From Polynucleobacter sinensis (GTDB lineage: Bacteria; Pseudomonadota; Gammaproteobacteria; Burkholderiales; Burkholderiaceae), in contig NZ_LOJJ01000002.1 of NCBI RefSeq assembly GCF_001595985.1, positions 1 through 64,000 of the forward strand: DNA of 64,000 nt, in the 5' to 3' direction. Below are positions 1-8,429 of this stretch, piece after piece (the stretch's first letter is position 1; each line of letters begins with the position of its first letter). The translations under genes were made by a program, and so were the position numbers. The notes beneath the pieces are model-generated. The model was not told the origin of the DNA. It did no database searches and saw nothing but the letters and a program-made list of their open reading frames with translations.

Positions 1-2
1 CT

Positions 3-248
3 GTGGGCTGTTATTGGCTTATGGATGCAATCGCTAGCCATGTATTGCACTTATCCAAGAAAGAGACTTTTGCGGGTTGTAAGCTGGTTAAAGCCAAACA
101 AGGTGCTGAGCTAGTCATTGATGATGGCAACGGCAACGTACTTGCAAAACAAAACATACGTTACACGGACTTTCCGCTAGATAGCATACGGCTTTACGCC
201 TGCTGGGGCGAAGAACGCTGGATCATCATGCTGCCCAGCGAGTACTAA
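3..248 (+). CDS. DUF6876-like protein, 5' end cut by the window
   Basis: The reading frame is open to the window edge, and the first possible start is a GTG at base 3, so the true N-terminus probably lies outside. The 81 visible residues include YWLMDAIASH near the start and YTDFPLDSIRLY and MLPSEY at the end. This is the pattern of the DUF6876 family, short proteins of unknown function carried mostly on plasmids and integrated elements. No catalytic motif is visible. The gene supports an accessory, mobile origin for the left edge. Family assignment is from remembered motifs, not a search. Confidence 0.6.
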   Translation: MGCYWLMDAIASHVLHLSKKETFAGCKLVKAKQGAELVIDDGNGNVLAKQNIRYTDFPLDSIRLYACWGEERWIIMLPSEY

Positions 249-270
249 GAGTTAGATCGCTAAATACTTG

Positions 271-630
271 ATGCGATTTTATGAATTTAACTCTCTCAAG
301 CCCCAAAAGCCTCTAACACCCGCTCAAGCAAGAATCAAAAGCCTCAAGGATCAAGCCAAACGAGCACAAGCTGCAGTTAAAGCGGAACGAGCAAGGCAGA
401 AGATTCAAGCTGGACAGAGAGAACTTACTAAAGTAGAAAGCACAAAGAAGATGACTTCAAATAGCTTTAAAGCACAATACAAAATGAATAACCCCTACTC
501 ATCATGGATGACGGCTGGGACTTACAGGAATTTTAATGACGCACTAGCAGCAGCCTTAAGAAAGAAAAAAGCTGGTGCTATTGTGGTGAGGGTTGAGGAT
601 GGCGCTAAGATGGTAATTTATTCATCCTGA
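271..630 (+). CDS. Small basic coiled-coil hypothetical protein, phage-like
   Basis: A 119-residue protein starting at ATG 271; a TTG just before it at 268 is the alternative start. The N-terminus MRFYEF...KPLTPAQARIKSLK is followed by a Lys/Arg/Ala/Gln-rich stretch (about residues 20-55) that should form a charged helix or coiled coil. A C-terminal part of about 60 residues with aromatic and Gly residues follows. The N-terminal layout resembles small proteins of T4-like phages of aquatic bacteria, but this is only an impression. It lies 22 bases after the DUF6876 gene on the same strand. Function unknown. Confidence 0.5.
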   Translation: MRFYEFNSLKPQKPLTPAQARIKSLKDQAKRAQAAVKAERARQKIQAGQRELTKVESTKKMTSNSFKAQYKMNNPYSSWMTAGTYRNFNDALAAALRKKKAGAIVVRVEDGAKMVIYSS

Positions 631-715
631 ATAAATTACTCTCCCATGAACCCGAACCCCATATAATCATTCTAGCTATCTACCGTCTTAAAACCTAGAT
701 CAAAAAAGTGGTGTC

Positions 716-1090
716 TCAGTAAACATATCTAGCCGTAATGACTTGATTTTTCAATTTAATAATTGTAATTACCTTAGTACCCTTTTCTATATTAAATTTT
801 CCTCTTATCTCAAAATTTTCCTTATTTGCAGCAAGCTCATATTCTTTCTTGCCCGCTCCATTTAATAATGTTAGCTTTGCGCTTCCCCCATTAATGTCAA
901 TAGGCTTTCCATGATCTCGCACATAAATTTGCACCAAATCGTTTTTTGCGACAAGCTCAACATCAATATCCTTGACTACAAATATTTTTCCTCCAAATAG
1001 AGGGGCATGATCGTGCGCCCCGTCAGCATTTGCAATAGTTGCAGTCGATAGAAAAATTACCAACATTAATAAAAGTGAACGAATTTTCAT
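716..1090 (-). CDS. Periplasmic accessory protein at the end of the heavy-metal RND operon
   Basis: A 124-residue protein with a clear signal peptide (about residues 1-22, ending near NADG) and a His-rich start of the mature part (AHDHAP). The rest is predicted beta-rich, with no Cys. It begins only two bases after the stop of the RND pump gene, so it is translated with the CBA operon. Position and the AHDH motif suggest a periplasmic metal-binding helper. It partly resembles in layout the 190-residue protein at 5255-5827 (signal peptide, HDH motif, beta domain), but it lacks that protein's C-terminal membrane anchor. The exact family is not recognised. Confidence 0.6.
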   Translation of the reverse strand: MKIRSLLLMLVIFLSTATIANADGAHDHAPLFGGKIFVVKDIDVELVAKNDLVQIYVRDHGKPIDINGGSAKLTLLNGAGKKEYELAANKENFEIRGKFNIEKGTKVITIIKLKNQVITARYVY

Positions 1091-1092
1091 TT

Positions 1093-4000
1093 TTAATATC
1101 CCTCTTGTGCATTTGTAATTAATAATGATTTTTCAGCGTCTTTCTTTCCATAGAGCCAAAACATAGCCGGCGTTAGAAAGGTATCTAATAAGGTTGAGCT
1201 GATAAGCCCAGAAAAGATTACAACCGCCACTGGATGCAGTATCTCTGTACCTGGGCGCTCTGCCTCAAACAGCAGGGGCGCTAAAGCAAATGCCGTAACT
1301 AACGCAGTCATCAAAACTGGGGACAATCTCTCAATTGAGCCTCTTACTATCATTGCCTTACTGAAGGACTCACCCTCTAGCCTCATCAGATTTAGGTAGT
1401 GGCTTATTTTCAATATCCCATTTCGCACCGAGATACCAGCTAGCGTGATAAATCCGATGAGGGCGGCAATTGACAGTGGCTGACCAGATAGCCATAAACC
1501 AATGATTGCGCCAATCATTGCCAATGGGATGTTGGACATAATCATGAGAGACAAAAGGGTTGATTTGTACTTTGTATAGAGTACAGCAAACATCATTAGC
1601 AATGAGCCAATTGATAAAAATCCAATCAACTTAGAGGCCATTTCTTGAGCGACAAATTGTCCTCCTAACGTAACGAAATAACCTTCGGGCATACGGAAAT
1701 TATCGACTACAACCCTAATATCTTTTACTACGTCAGATAACGCCCTATTTGATGTATTTGCAGAAATGACAATTCGCCTTTTCCCATCATCCCTGCTAAT
1801 TTGATTGGGACCATCGCTATCCTCCAAGGAAGCAATCTTTGAAAGCGGTATTCTTCCAAGCGGAGTATCAATTAAAACATCAGACAACCCATCAAGCGTT
1901 CGAGAAGTCTCTGGCAATTTCAGCACAAGCCCAAAACGTTTACTTCCCTCGATGATTTGAGAAAGGCGCTCCCCTTCTACTATTGACTGCAATACCTCCA
2001 TGACTTGAGATGTGGAGACTCCATATTGCGATGCAAGGTCATAATTAATTCGTACTTTAATTTGCGGAGCTAATACTTGCTTTTCAATCTCTAAGTCTAC
2101 GAGACCTGAAACTCCAGATAATTTTGAGCGTAATAAATCTGCTTGACTGCGCAAAATATCCAAGTCATCACCAAAAATCTTGATGGCAATTTGTGAACGC
2201 ACTCCTGATAGCATGTGGTCGATTCTGTGTGAGATAGGTTGCCCTATCGCAATCGCAGCAGGTAAGTTCACCAATCTCTTTCGAATGTCATCTTGAATAT
2301 CAGCCATCGATCTTGTTAATTTTTTTGCAGGCTTAAGTCCCACATCAAGCTCACTCACATGCACGCCTTCCGCGTGCTCATCAAGCTCAGCGCGACCACT
2401 CCTTCTGCCAACATAGGTCACCTCAGGGATTTGACGAATAAGTACTTCAGCTTGCCGCGCAATCGCTGAAGATTCGGTTAAGGCAACCCCCGGATTGAGT
2501 CTCAAACCTACCAATAATGTCCCTTCATTAAACGGAGGCAAAAAAGCAGTTGGCATTACAAAAATGCTGAGCCCAGAAACGAGAACCAAGGAAGCGGCGT
2601 AAACAATATATCTTTTTGGCGCCACCAAAAATCGATTGAGCATTATTTGGTAATGCGATTTAAGCCAAACTAGGATTTTGGTATCTCCATGGCTAGCCTG
2701 TTTCATGGCTGGCAATAGGTAATAACTCAATACTGGCGTAACCGTTACCGACACGATCAAAGAGGCCAGCGTAGAAACTATAAACGCTATCCCAAGAGGG
2801 GTAAACAATTTACCTTCAATTCCCGAAAGTGCAAATAAGGGAATAAAAACCAATACTATGATGGCAGTTGCGTAGATAATCCCGGTTCTCACTTCAAGTG
2901 ATGCCATCCGCACTACCTCAATAACGCTGACACGCTCACCTTCTGGCTTATCGGCATTGATTTTCAGTCTGCGAATGATATTTTCAACATCAACAACCGC
3001 ATCATCCACTAGTCCACCAATAGCAATAGCAAGCCCTCCTAAGGTCATAGTGTTAATGGAAAGACCAAAGTATTTAAAAACTAACGCAGTGATTAATATC
3101 GATATTGGAATTGCAGTCAATGAAATAAAAACTGGCCTAAATGTACCCAAAAACAGATACAAAATAATTGCTACAAAGATTGAAGCACCAATCAGTTTTC
3201 CCTCAAGTGTATTGATAGATGCCTCTATAAATGTAGCCTGCCTAAACGTCATTCTGGGCGCATTCATCCCTTCAGGAAGGCCTTGCTTTAATTGATTCAG
3301 CGCATTTTCAATTTTTAAACTTAAATCGATTGTGTCGGCCGATGGTTGCTTTTGAATTCCCAAGATAACTGCGGGACCCCCTTCGTAACCAGCATCACCT
3401 CGCTTAACTGCTGGCGCAAATGTAACCTCAGCTATTTGCTTTAACAAAATTGGCTGACCACCCTTTGTTGTGACTGCCAAGTTTCTCAAATCATCCAAGC
3501 TAGAAGTTCTGCCAATGTTACGAATCAGGTATTCCTTGCTATTAACCTCAATGAAGCCCCCAGAAGTATTCGATGAATGTCCCCTGAGAACCCCCTCCAG
3601 CTGCGATACCGTCACTCCTAGCTCGGACATTCGCCGCGTATTAGGCTGGACTTGAAATTGACGGACCTGACCTCCGATTGGAATAACCTGAGCAACTCCA
3701 GGAATCGCCATTAATCGAGGTCTTAAAACCCAGTCCGCATATTCCCGAACTTGCATTGGGGAGATTTTGGCTTCATCAATTGGGATTGCAATTTGCATGA
3801 TTTCACCCATGATGGAGCTGATTGGACCCATTCTAGGCATGACCTTATCGGGCAACGTATTTTCCATTGTGTTTAACCGCTCACTCACCATTTGACGGGC
3901 TCGATATATATCCGTGCTCCAATTAAAGGTGATGTAGATAAAAGAGAGTCCGGCACTCGAAATTGATCTCACTGACTCGACACCCGGAAGACCATTCATT

Positions 4001-4215
4001 ACCGTTTCCAATGGAAATGTAATTAATTGCTCAACCTCCTCAGAGGCCATTCCACCAGCTTCAGTCATTACAGTTACGGTTGGCTTATTGAGGTCTGGAA
4101 AAACATCTACCGGCATGCTCTGGAGCGTAAATGCTCCGTATGCCATGATGATTAATCCAATCAAGATGACAATCAGACGATTTTTTAAGCTAAAGTTTAA
4201 TAGCCAGGTAAACAT
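1093..4215 (-). CDS. Heavy-metal efflux RND pump, inner-membrane subunit (CzcA/CusA family)
   Basis: A full-length RND transporter (1040 residues) that would export metal cations across both membranes using the proton gradient, as a trimer with the adaptor and outer-membrane genes beside it. It starts MFTWLLNFSLKNR, has VDVFPDLNKPTV near residue 36, and has two blocks of transmembrane helices (about 340-500 and 870-1015) separated by large periplasmic loops. The proton-relay helix reads VDDAVVDVEN at 403-412. This differs from the usual Cus form (DAAIVMIEN) and Czc form (DGAVVMVEN), so the metal cannot be assigned from it. It lies 8 bases after the adaptor gene. Confidence 0.9.
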   Translation of the reverse strand: MFTWLLNFSLKNRLIVILIGLIIMAYGAFTLQSMPVDVFPDLNKPTVTVMTEAGGMASEEVEQLITFPLETVMNGLPGVESVRSISSAGLSFIYITFNWSTDIYRARQMVSERLNTMENTLPDKVMPRMGPISSIMGEIMQIAIPIDEAKISPMQVREYADWVLRPRLMAIPGVAQVIPIGGQVRQFQVQPNTRRMSELGVTVSQLEGVLRGHSSNTSGGFIEVNSKEYLIRNIGRTSSLDDLRNLAVTTKGGQPILLKQIAEVTFAPAVKRGDAGYEGGPAVILGIQKQPSADTIDLSLKIENALNQLKQGLPEGMNAPRMTFRQATFIEASINTLEGKLIGASIFVAIILYLFLGTFRPVFISLTAIPISILITALVFKYFGLSINTMTLGGLAIAIGGLVDDAVVDVENIIRRLKINADKPEGERVSVIEVVRMASLEVRTGIIYATAIIVLVFIPLFALSGIEGKLFTPLGIAFIVSTLASLIVSVTVTPVLSYYLLPAMKQASHGDTKILVWLKSHYQIMLNRFLVAPKRYIVYAASLVLVSGLSIFVMPTAFLPPFNEGTLLVGLRLNPGVALTESSAIARQAEVLIRQIPEVTYVGRRSGRAELDEHAEGVHVSELDVGLKPAKKLTRSMADIQDDIRKRLVNLPAAIAIGQPISHRIDHMLSGVRSQIAIKIFGDDLDILRSQADLLRSKLSGVSGLVDLEIEKQVLAPQIKVRINYDLASQYGVSTSQVMEVLQSIVEGERLSQIIEGSKRFGLVLKLPETSRTLDGLSDVLIDTPLGRIPLSKIASLEDSDGPNQISRDDGKRRIVISANTSNRALSDVVKDIRVVVDNFRMPEGYFVTLGGQFVAQEMASKLIGFLSIGSLLMMFAVLYTKYKSTLLSLMIMSNIPLAMIGAIIGLWLSGQPLSIAALIGFITLAGISVRNGILKISHYLNLMRLEGESFSKAMIVRGSIERLSPVLMTALVTAFALAPLLFEAERPGTEILHPVAVVIFSGLISSTLLDTFLTPAMFWLYGKKDAEKSLLITNAQEGY

Positions 4216-4223
4216 AGTAGCCC

Positions 4224-5258
4224 TTAGCGAATTTGATTAATTAAGGAAGCTGCGCTACTTACAACTCTATCTTGCGCAGACAATCCTGAAGTGACAACGA
4301 CATACTTTCCATCGAGCGGCTCATATAAGACTACTTTTGGATCAAACTCTTCTGGCGACTTCTTAATCCAGACAATGTTTTGATTAGCGCCATTTTTAAC
4401 AATTGCCGAGGATGGAATTTTGAAGCCTTTATATTTAGTCTCAGTACTAACAAACACTCTAAGCGGTTGACCAATAGGAATTCCTAGCAAATCATCATTT
4501 TTCCCAGAAAAAGTAATGGGAAGTGCGAGCTCTCTCATAGATTGACCTCCGCCCAAATACTGAAGTTCAATAGTTTTTCCAGAATATTCAATGAATCCAC
4601 CAGATATATTTTTGAGCATAGTGCCGTCATAAGCTAATGCCTCAACCAATAACCGACTTGGATTTACTACCTCGAAAATTAATTGCCTTGCCTCGACCAC
4701 CTGCCCTGAAAGAATGCCCATCGTCGAGATAATCCCCGAAACAGGCGCCCTCAATTCTTCATTGGCAACCGCGGCCTGAGCCTCCTCAATCGTTTTGCGA
4801 GGTACGGTATCACTTAACTCCCGCAATCGTTTTAAACGGCTTTCAGCTAAAGAACGAGTACCGCTAGGGCCAGCCTCTGGCGTTACGTAAGCAAGCACAT
4901 CACCTTTCGTCACACTTTGCCCGGGCAATGGAAATCCTTTAGGTCCTGGTGTGATTCTTCCGGCAACAATCGCTTGAACCTTGCCGCCATAGTTTGGATC
5001 CATAATGACCTTGCCTGCCAAATCGAGTGTTTTAGGAAAATCGCCCTCTTGAGTCAATTCAGTCTCAACCTTCAATTGCCTTTGCGCTAACTTGGGTATA
5101 AAAAGATTACCATTGGCTTGCCTTTTGGGAGTGTCAACACTCAGTGCGCCACTTGAATTCTTTTCATCCCCGTGATCAGATCCTGCGTAGGACAAACTGA
5201 AAAAAAATAGTACGGCCGCAATCAAAATAGGTTTAAATAATGTGATAAAGATAATCAT
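4224..5258 (-). CDS. Efflux RND periplasmic adaptor subunit (HlyD/CzcB-CusB family)
   Basis: A 344-residue membrane-fusion protein linking the RND pump to the outer-membrane channel. The N-terminus has a hydrophobic signal (about 1-25) followed by GSDHGDE, a possible metal-binding patch. The biotinyl-lipoyl-like halves are visible as a VKAQI/VAGRI-type strand near residue 90 and LRAPVSGIIST near residue 170. The helical hairpin between them is short (about 45 residues), and beta-barrel and membrane-proximal domains follow. Its ATG overlaps the TGA of the upstream gene by four bases (ATGA), so translation is coupled. Family certain, metal specificity unknown. Confidence 0.87.
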   Translation of the reverse strand: MIIFITLFKPILIAAVLFFFSLSYAGSDHGDEKNSSGALSVDTPKRQANGNLFIPKLAQRQLKVETELTQEGDFPKTLDLAGKVIMDPNYGGKVQAIVAGRITPGPKGFPLPGQSVTKGDVLAYVTPEAGPSGTRSLAESRLKRLRELSDTVPRKTIEEAQAAVANEELRAPVSGIISTMGILSGQVVEARQLIFEVVNPSRLLVEALAYDGTMLKNISGGFIEYSGKTIELQYLGGGQSMRELALPITFSGKNDDLLGIPIGQPLRVFVSTETKYKGFKIPSSAIVKNGANQNIVWIKKSPEEFDPKVVLYEPLDGKYVVVTSGLSAQDRVVSSAASLINQIR

Positions 5259-5827
5259 TTGCGATCCTTAATTTGCATAAGTATTTTTTGTATTTTCGAG
5301 ATGATTTGTCGGCGTTTAGAGTAAAAGCGCCAGGAAATCGCAAGCAGAACCAATACACCGATCGCCAACTTAGCAACCAACCACCAGCTAAATTTTGTAG
5401 AGTTGGTGTGTTGATTGACAAACGTAGTTGCAATAATGTCGCTTACATCACCATCATTAATGGTGATAGTTACAGGCACGAGATCACCCTCTAAGTTTTT
5501 AGCAAGAGGGCCTTCATAGACATTGCCAGGCGCTTCTTTGAGCTCAATTTTTTGGCCGTCTAGGTCAATATTGACTTGTGCAGCTTTCACAGGTTTGTTG
5601 GTTAAAAAATGATCTATGTAGAGTCGAATCAGCTTTTCATCGAAAACACCAACAACCTCATACATATCAGATTCTGCATAAAAACGGGGCAATGCTACCC
5701 CAACGGAATTAACTGCTTGACCTGCATCATGATCGTGGCCCGGACCAGCAATAACTAAGTTTACAGACGCAGCTGACAGAAAAAAAACTGCGGAAAGTAG
5801 AATGAGTTTGTGTTTTAAATAATTCAT
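5255..5827 (-). CDS. Membrane-anchored periplasmic protein of the RND operon
   Basis: Starting at the ATG at 5827 gives 190 residues beginning MNYLKHKLILL, ten bases after the outer-membrane gene. A longer frame upstream overlaps that gene and is less likely. It has a signal peptide (about 1-27), a mature start GPGHDHDAGQ that could bind metal, a beta-rich middle, a single C-terminal transmembrane helix (FSWWLVAKLAIGVLVLLAIS) and a Lys/Arg-rich tail. The inserted position between the C and B genes implies a helper that presents metal or stabilises the complex. Such genes occur in some Burkholderiales CBA loci; no enzyme motif is present. Confidence 0.72.
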   Translation of the reverse strand: MNYLKHKLILLSAVFFLSAASVNLVIAGPGHDHDAGQAVNSVGVALPRFYAESDMYEVVGVFDEKLIRLYIDHFLTNKPVKAAQVNIDLDGQKIELKEAPGNVYEGPLAKNLEGDLVPVTITINDGDVSDIIATTFVNQHTNSTKFSWWLVAKLAIGVLVLLAISWRFYSKRRQIISKIQKILMQIKDRK

Positions 5828-5837
5828 CGATAAATCC

Positions 5838-7124
5838 TTATTCCGGTAACAGCCCAAGGGCTTGGCGTAAATTTGAAATGGCCACTGCGTAATTAATTTT
5901 TGCAACAGCAGCTTGTCGGCTTGCATCCGATGCCTCTAACTCAATACGCAATCTTGTAGGTAAATCCGTCTCACCAAATCGAAACGACTTTTCAAAAAAA
6001 GATCGTGTTTCATTAGCCAATACGGCTCTTTTTTCAGATGAGTCGGCTTTTAGTCGAGCAGTCTTTACCAGCAAAGCACTTGACTCAATATTCGAGAGAG
6101 CCCTCTCCCTTTCAAGCGCCAACTGCGATTCAGCTTCTACCATTTCAGCAGTTGTTGTTGCTAATTTATTTTGATAGCGAGAATCCGAACCAAACGGAAT
6201 GCGTATTCCTAGAGTAATGGATTGTTGAAATGGAACACCATAAACATCCCGCCCTCTTGTTGTCAGAAGTTGCAATTCCGGTGTTGATCGCGTTTGCGCT
6301 TTAGCTAGTGAAACTGCTTTCTTAGCTACCTCAAGCTGATCAAGTAATGCTGCTACTACTGGTAAATTGAAATCTAGACTCGATAAATTATCCGGAACCT
6401 TTGGGATTGGCTCAGCAAGCTGATTTAATAATCCGGTCTTGATAGATTTTTCCACCATACCAACACCCAACAATGAGCGAACTTTTTGCTCTGCATTGAT
6501 AAAGTTGGCTTGAGCTTCAGCTAGACTTGCTTCTGCATTGGCTAATGCGCCATTAGCTTGATGCAAATCTGCACGCGATAAGTCTCCAGCCCTAAATCTT
6601 TTTTCTACATCAAAACTTAGTGCCTTTGCGTTTTGAAATCTACCATTAGCCAAATCTAACTCTACGTTAGATCGTTTATATGACCAGTAAGCATCGCGAA
6701 CTTCAGCGGCCACTTTCAGTTGAATTAGAAGATACTGAGAAAGCAATCTCTTATATTCAGCATCCGCTAACCCAATAGAATTGGCGCGCTCACCCCACAA
6801 CCAAAGCGGGATGCCCAGCCCCGCAATGGTCTCGCTTGCACCTTGATTGCTATTCGCTCTATCAGTTTTTTGAGCGATCTCAATAGATGCAGGGCTAGCC
6901 AAGAAGCTACTTGCAATCTTTTGCTTCGCTAATGCAGCATCCACTCTGAATTGATACGATTTTGACTCAGGCTGACGCTCCCAAGCTATTTCATACAGGG
7001 ACTTTAATTCGTTCTTATTCAGCTTTACATCATCGGCATAGGCAAATATTGACCAGAATATCGATGGAATGCAGAGCATCCAAACAGAAAAATTTCGCCA
7101 CAACGGCATTTTCTCTCGAAACAT
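5838..7124 (-). CDS. Outer-membrane efflux protein (TolC/CzcC family)
   Basis: A 428-residue outer-membrane factor forming the exit channel of the RND pump. A signal sequence covers about residues 1-30 (an alternative start, MPLWRNF, lies at residue 6). The body has two repeats rich in Ala, Leu, Glu and Gln typical of TolC coiled-coil barrels, with FRAGDLSRADLHQANGALA near residue 175 and FRFGETDLPTRLRIELEA near 382, the paired motifs of the family. It is the first gene of the C-X-B-A set, 75 bases downstream of the czcI-like gene. Confidence 0.87.
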   Translation of the reverse strand: MFREKMPLWRNFSVWMLCIPSIFWSIFAYADDVKLNKNELKSLYEIAWERQPESKSYQFRVDAALAKQKIASSFLASPASIEIAQKTDRANSNQGASETIAGLGIPLWLWGERANSIGLADAEYKRLLSQYLLIQLKVAAEVRDAYWSYKRSNVELDLANGRFQNAKALSFDVEKRFRAGDLSRADLHQANGALANAEASLAEAQANFINAEQKVRSLLGVGMVEKSIKTGLLNQLAEPIPKVPDNLSSLDFNLPVVAALLDQLEVAKKAVSLAKAQTRSTPELQLLTTRGRDVYGVPFQQSITLGIRIPFGSDSRYQNKLATTTAEMVEAESQLALERERALSNIESSALLVKTARLKADSSEKRAVLANETRSFFEKSFRFGETDLPTRLRIELEASDASRQAAVAKINYAVAISNLRQALGLLPE

Positions 7125-7199
7125 AACAACTCCATTTGATTTAACAATTGAGAGTTGACGAGAATTTTTTAGTTGAGTTTAGGGATGGTTCTCGCCAAC

Positions 7200-7535
7200 T
7201 TAAGCGAGAGGAATCCAATTGGGCTTATATGGCGGAGGGATACTAAGATCGGGGAAATGCAGATCGATAGCTATTACAAAGTGAAGCTTATTTAGAACAA
7301 GATAACTTACGCTGGATTCGGTGAAAAAGGACGAGTGGGTTAAATGACATGTTCCGCAATCAGAATCATTCACTAAATTTGACCCGGCCTTTTCTGTGGG
7401 CCATTTATGGTCATGCTCATGGTGCCCCGGGTGAGAAATGGTGGACTGCTCATGAAGGCAATAGCTCGCAACTGCTGCAAACGACGTTTGCAGCCCAATA
7501 AAAAACACAGCAGCGAGAACTATTAATTTTTTCAC
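7200..7535 (-). CDS. CzcI-like small periplasmic metal-resistance protein
   Basis: A 111-residue exported protein with a signal peptide (MKKLIVLAAVFFIGLQTSFA). It then shows SYCLHEQ, a His cluster (HPGHHEHDHKWP), DCGTCH and a C-terminal PPPYKPNW. The same order of motifs (YCQHE, HHEHQH, DCGxCH) is found in CzcI, the small protein that precedes czcCBA in Cupriavidus and related bacteria. CzcI is thought to be periplasmic and to influence czc expression. Its place directly upstream of the outer-membrane gene fits that role and favours a Zn/Co/Cd-type pump. Confidence 0.72.
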   Translation of the reverse strand: MKKLIVLAAVFFIGLQTSFAAVASYCLHEQSTISHPGHHEHDHKWPTEKAGSNLVNDSDCGTCHLTHSSFFTESSVSYLVLNKLHFVIAIDLHFPDLSIPPPYKPNWIPLA

Positions 7536-7721
7536 AATCTTAATTTAGCACACTTCTTTAATTCGTGCACACCCTCCAAAATGCATAAAAATAGGCTGAT
7601 AATTGGCTTTATTGGGTTAAGCGGACCAACGGACAATTCATCTGCTGATCCGAATATTTCTTAATATGATACTAGGCAATCATTTCACGATAAGTACAAG
7701 AGCCTAGCCTCCCACTATTTA

Positions 7722-8237
7722 CTATTTGGGCTGATCCATCCACATGTAATTTTGTTGCATCATTTGATTCATCATGTTTTGCTGCATGCCCATGTATTGA
7801 TCCATCATGTATTGGCGTTGCTTTAACTGCTCGGAAGTTAATTTTGAGTAATAAGGCCCCATTCCATTCCAACCCATCATTGGGCCCATCATATGGCCGC
7901 CCATCATGCCCCCATTGCCACCACAACACCCCATCATTCCCGAGTTCCACATGCCTTGCATCATATTCATATTGCCTTGCATTGTGTTCCAGTGATTTTG
8001 CATGAGCTTTTGTCTTTCTTGAGGATCTTTAGTGGCACGAATCTTATCCATCTGCTCTTGCATCTTTTTAAAGTTCTCCTGGATTTGAGCCGCCTGCTTG
8101 TCAAACTCTGCAACATCAACATTTTTTTGTTGGGTCTGCGTAGTCCTAGTACCCGCCCCTGCTGGTTGCGCTATGACGTGCGTACTCAATAAAACACCTA
8201 AACTTAAACCAGCAATCCATCCTAGTTTTTTCATCAT
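7722..8237 (-). CDS. Exported Met-rich, Gly-rich protein, probable metal binder
   Basis: A 171-residue protein with a signal peptide (MMKKLGWIAGLSLGVLLSTHVIAQ). A charged helical stretch (about 40-85) contains QEQMDKIRATKDPQERQKLM. It is followed by a remarkably Met-rich region (MMQGMWNSGMMGCCGG, then MMGGHMMGPMMGW) and a Met/Gln-rich tail. Met clusters with a CC pair and His are typical of periplasmic Cu(I)/Ag(I) binding, so a copper or silver sink is plausible. No defined family is recognised. It lies upstream of the czcI-like gene on the same strand; a separate promoter in the 190 bases before it is likely. Confidence 0.65.
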   Translation of the reverse strand: MMKKLGWIAGLSLGVLLSTHVIAQPAGAGTRTTQTQQKNVDVAEFDKQAAQIQENFKKMQEQMDKIRATKDPQERQKLMQNHWNTMQGNMNMMQGMWNSGMMGCCGGNGGMMGGHMMGPMMGWNGMGPYYSKLTSEQLKQRQYMMDQYMGMQQNMMNQMMQQNYMWMDQPK

Positions 8238-8330
8238 AGCGCTCCTTCTGTTGAATGCTTAATTTTCAAAAACAATCATGTCTGCATATTCCATTGAGAT
8301 CTTATTTTTGGCGTCTGTCAATCACGCAAG

Positions 8331-8344
8331 TTGATAAAAATCAC
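8331..8344. promoter_or_regulatory. FNR-like box, one mismatch
   Basis: TTGAT-AAAA-ATCAC matches the FNR/ANR consensus TTGAT-N4-ATCAA at nine of ten positions. It sits about 95 bases upstream of the Met-rich gene start. An isolated near-match in AT-rich DNA may be chance. Confidence 0.3.
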
Positions 8345-8429
8345 AATTAGCTTGATTTTTTCAATAAATTGATCTGGGATCGCCAGGATTGAGCATTTCC
8401 ACTAACCCTTAACCGTTGCTTAAAACACT

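Noticed and set aside
7672-7950. 92-codon minus-strand frame
   Set aside because: It is a different-frame shadow of the Met-rich protein gene, whose signal peptide and repeats are clearly protein-like.
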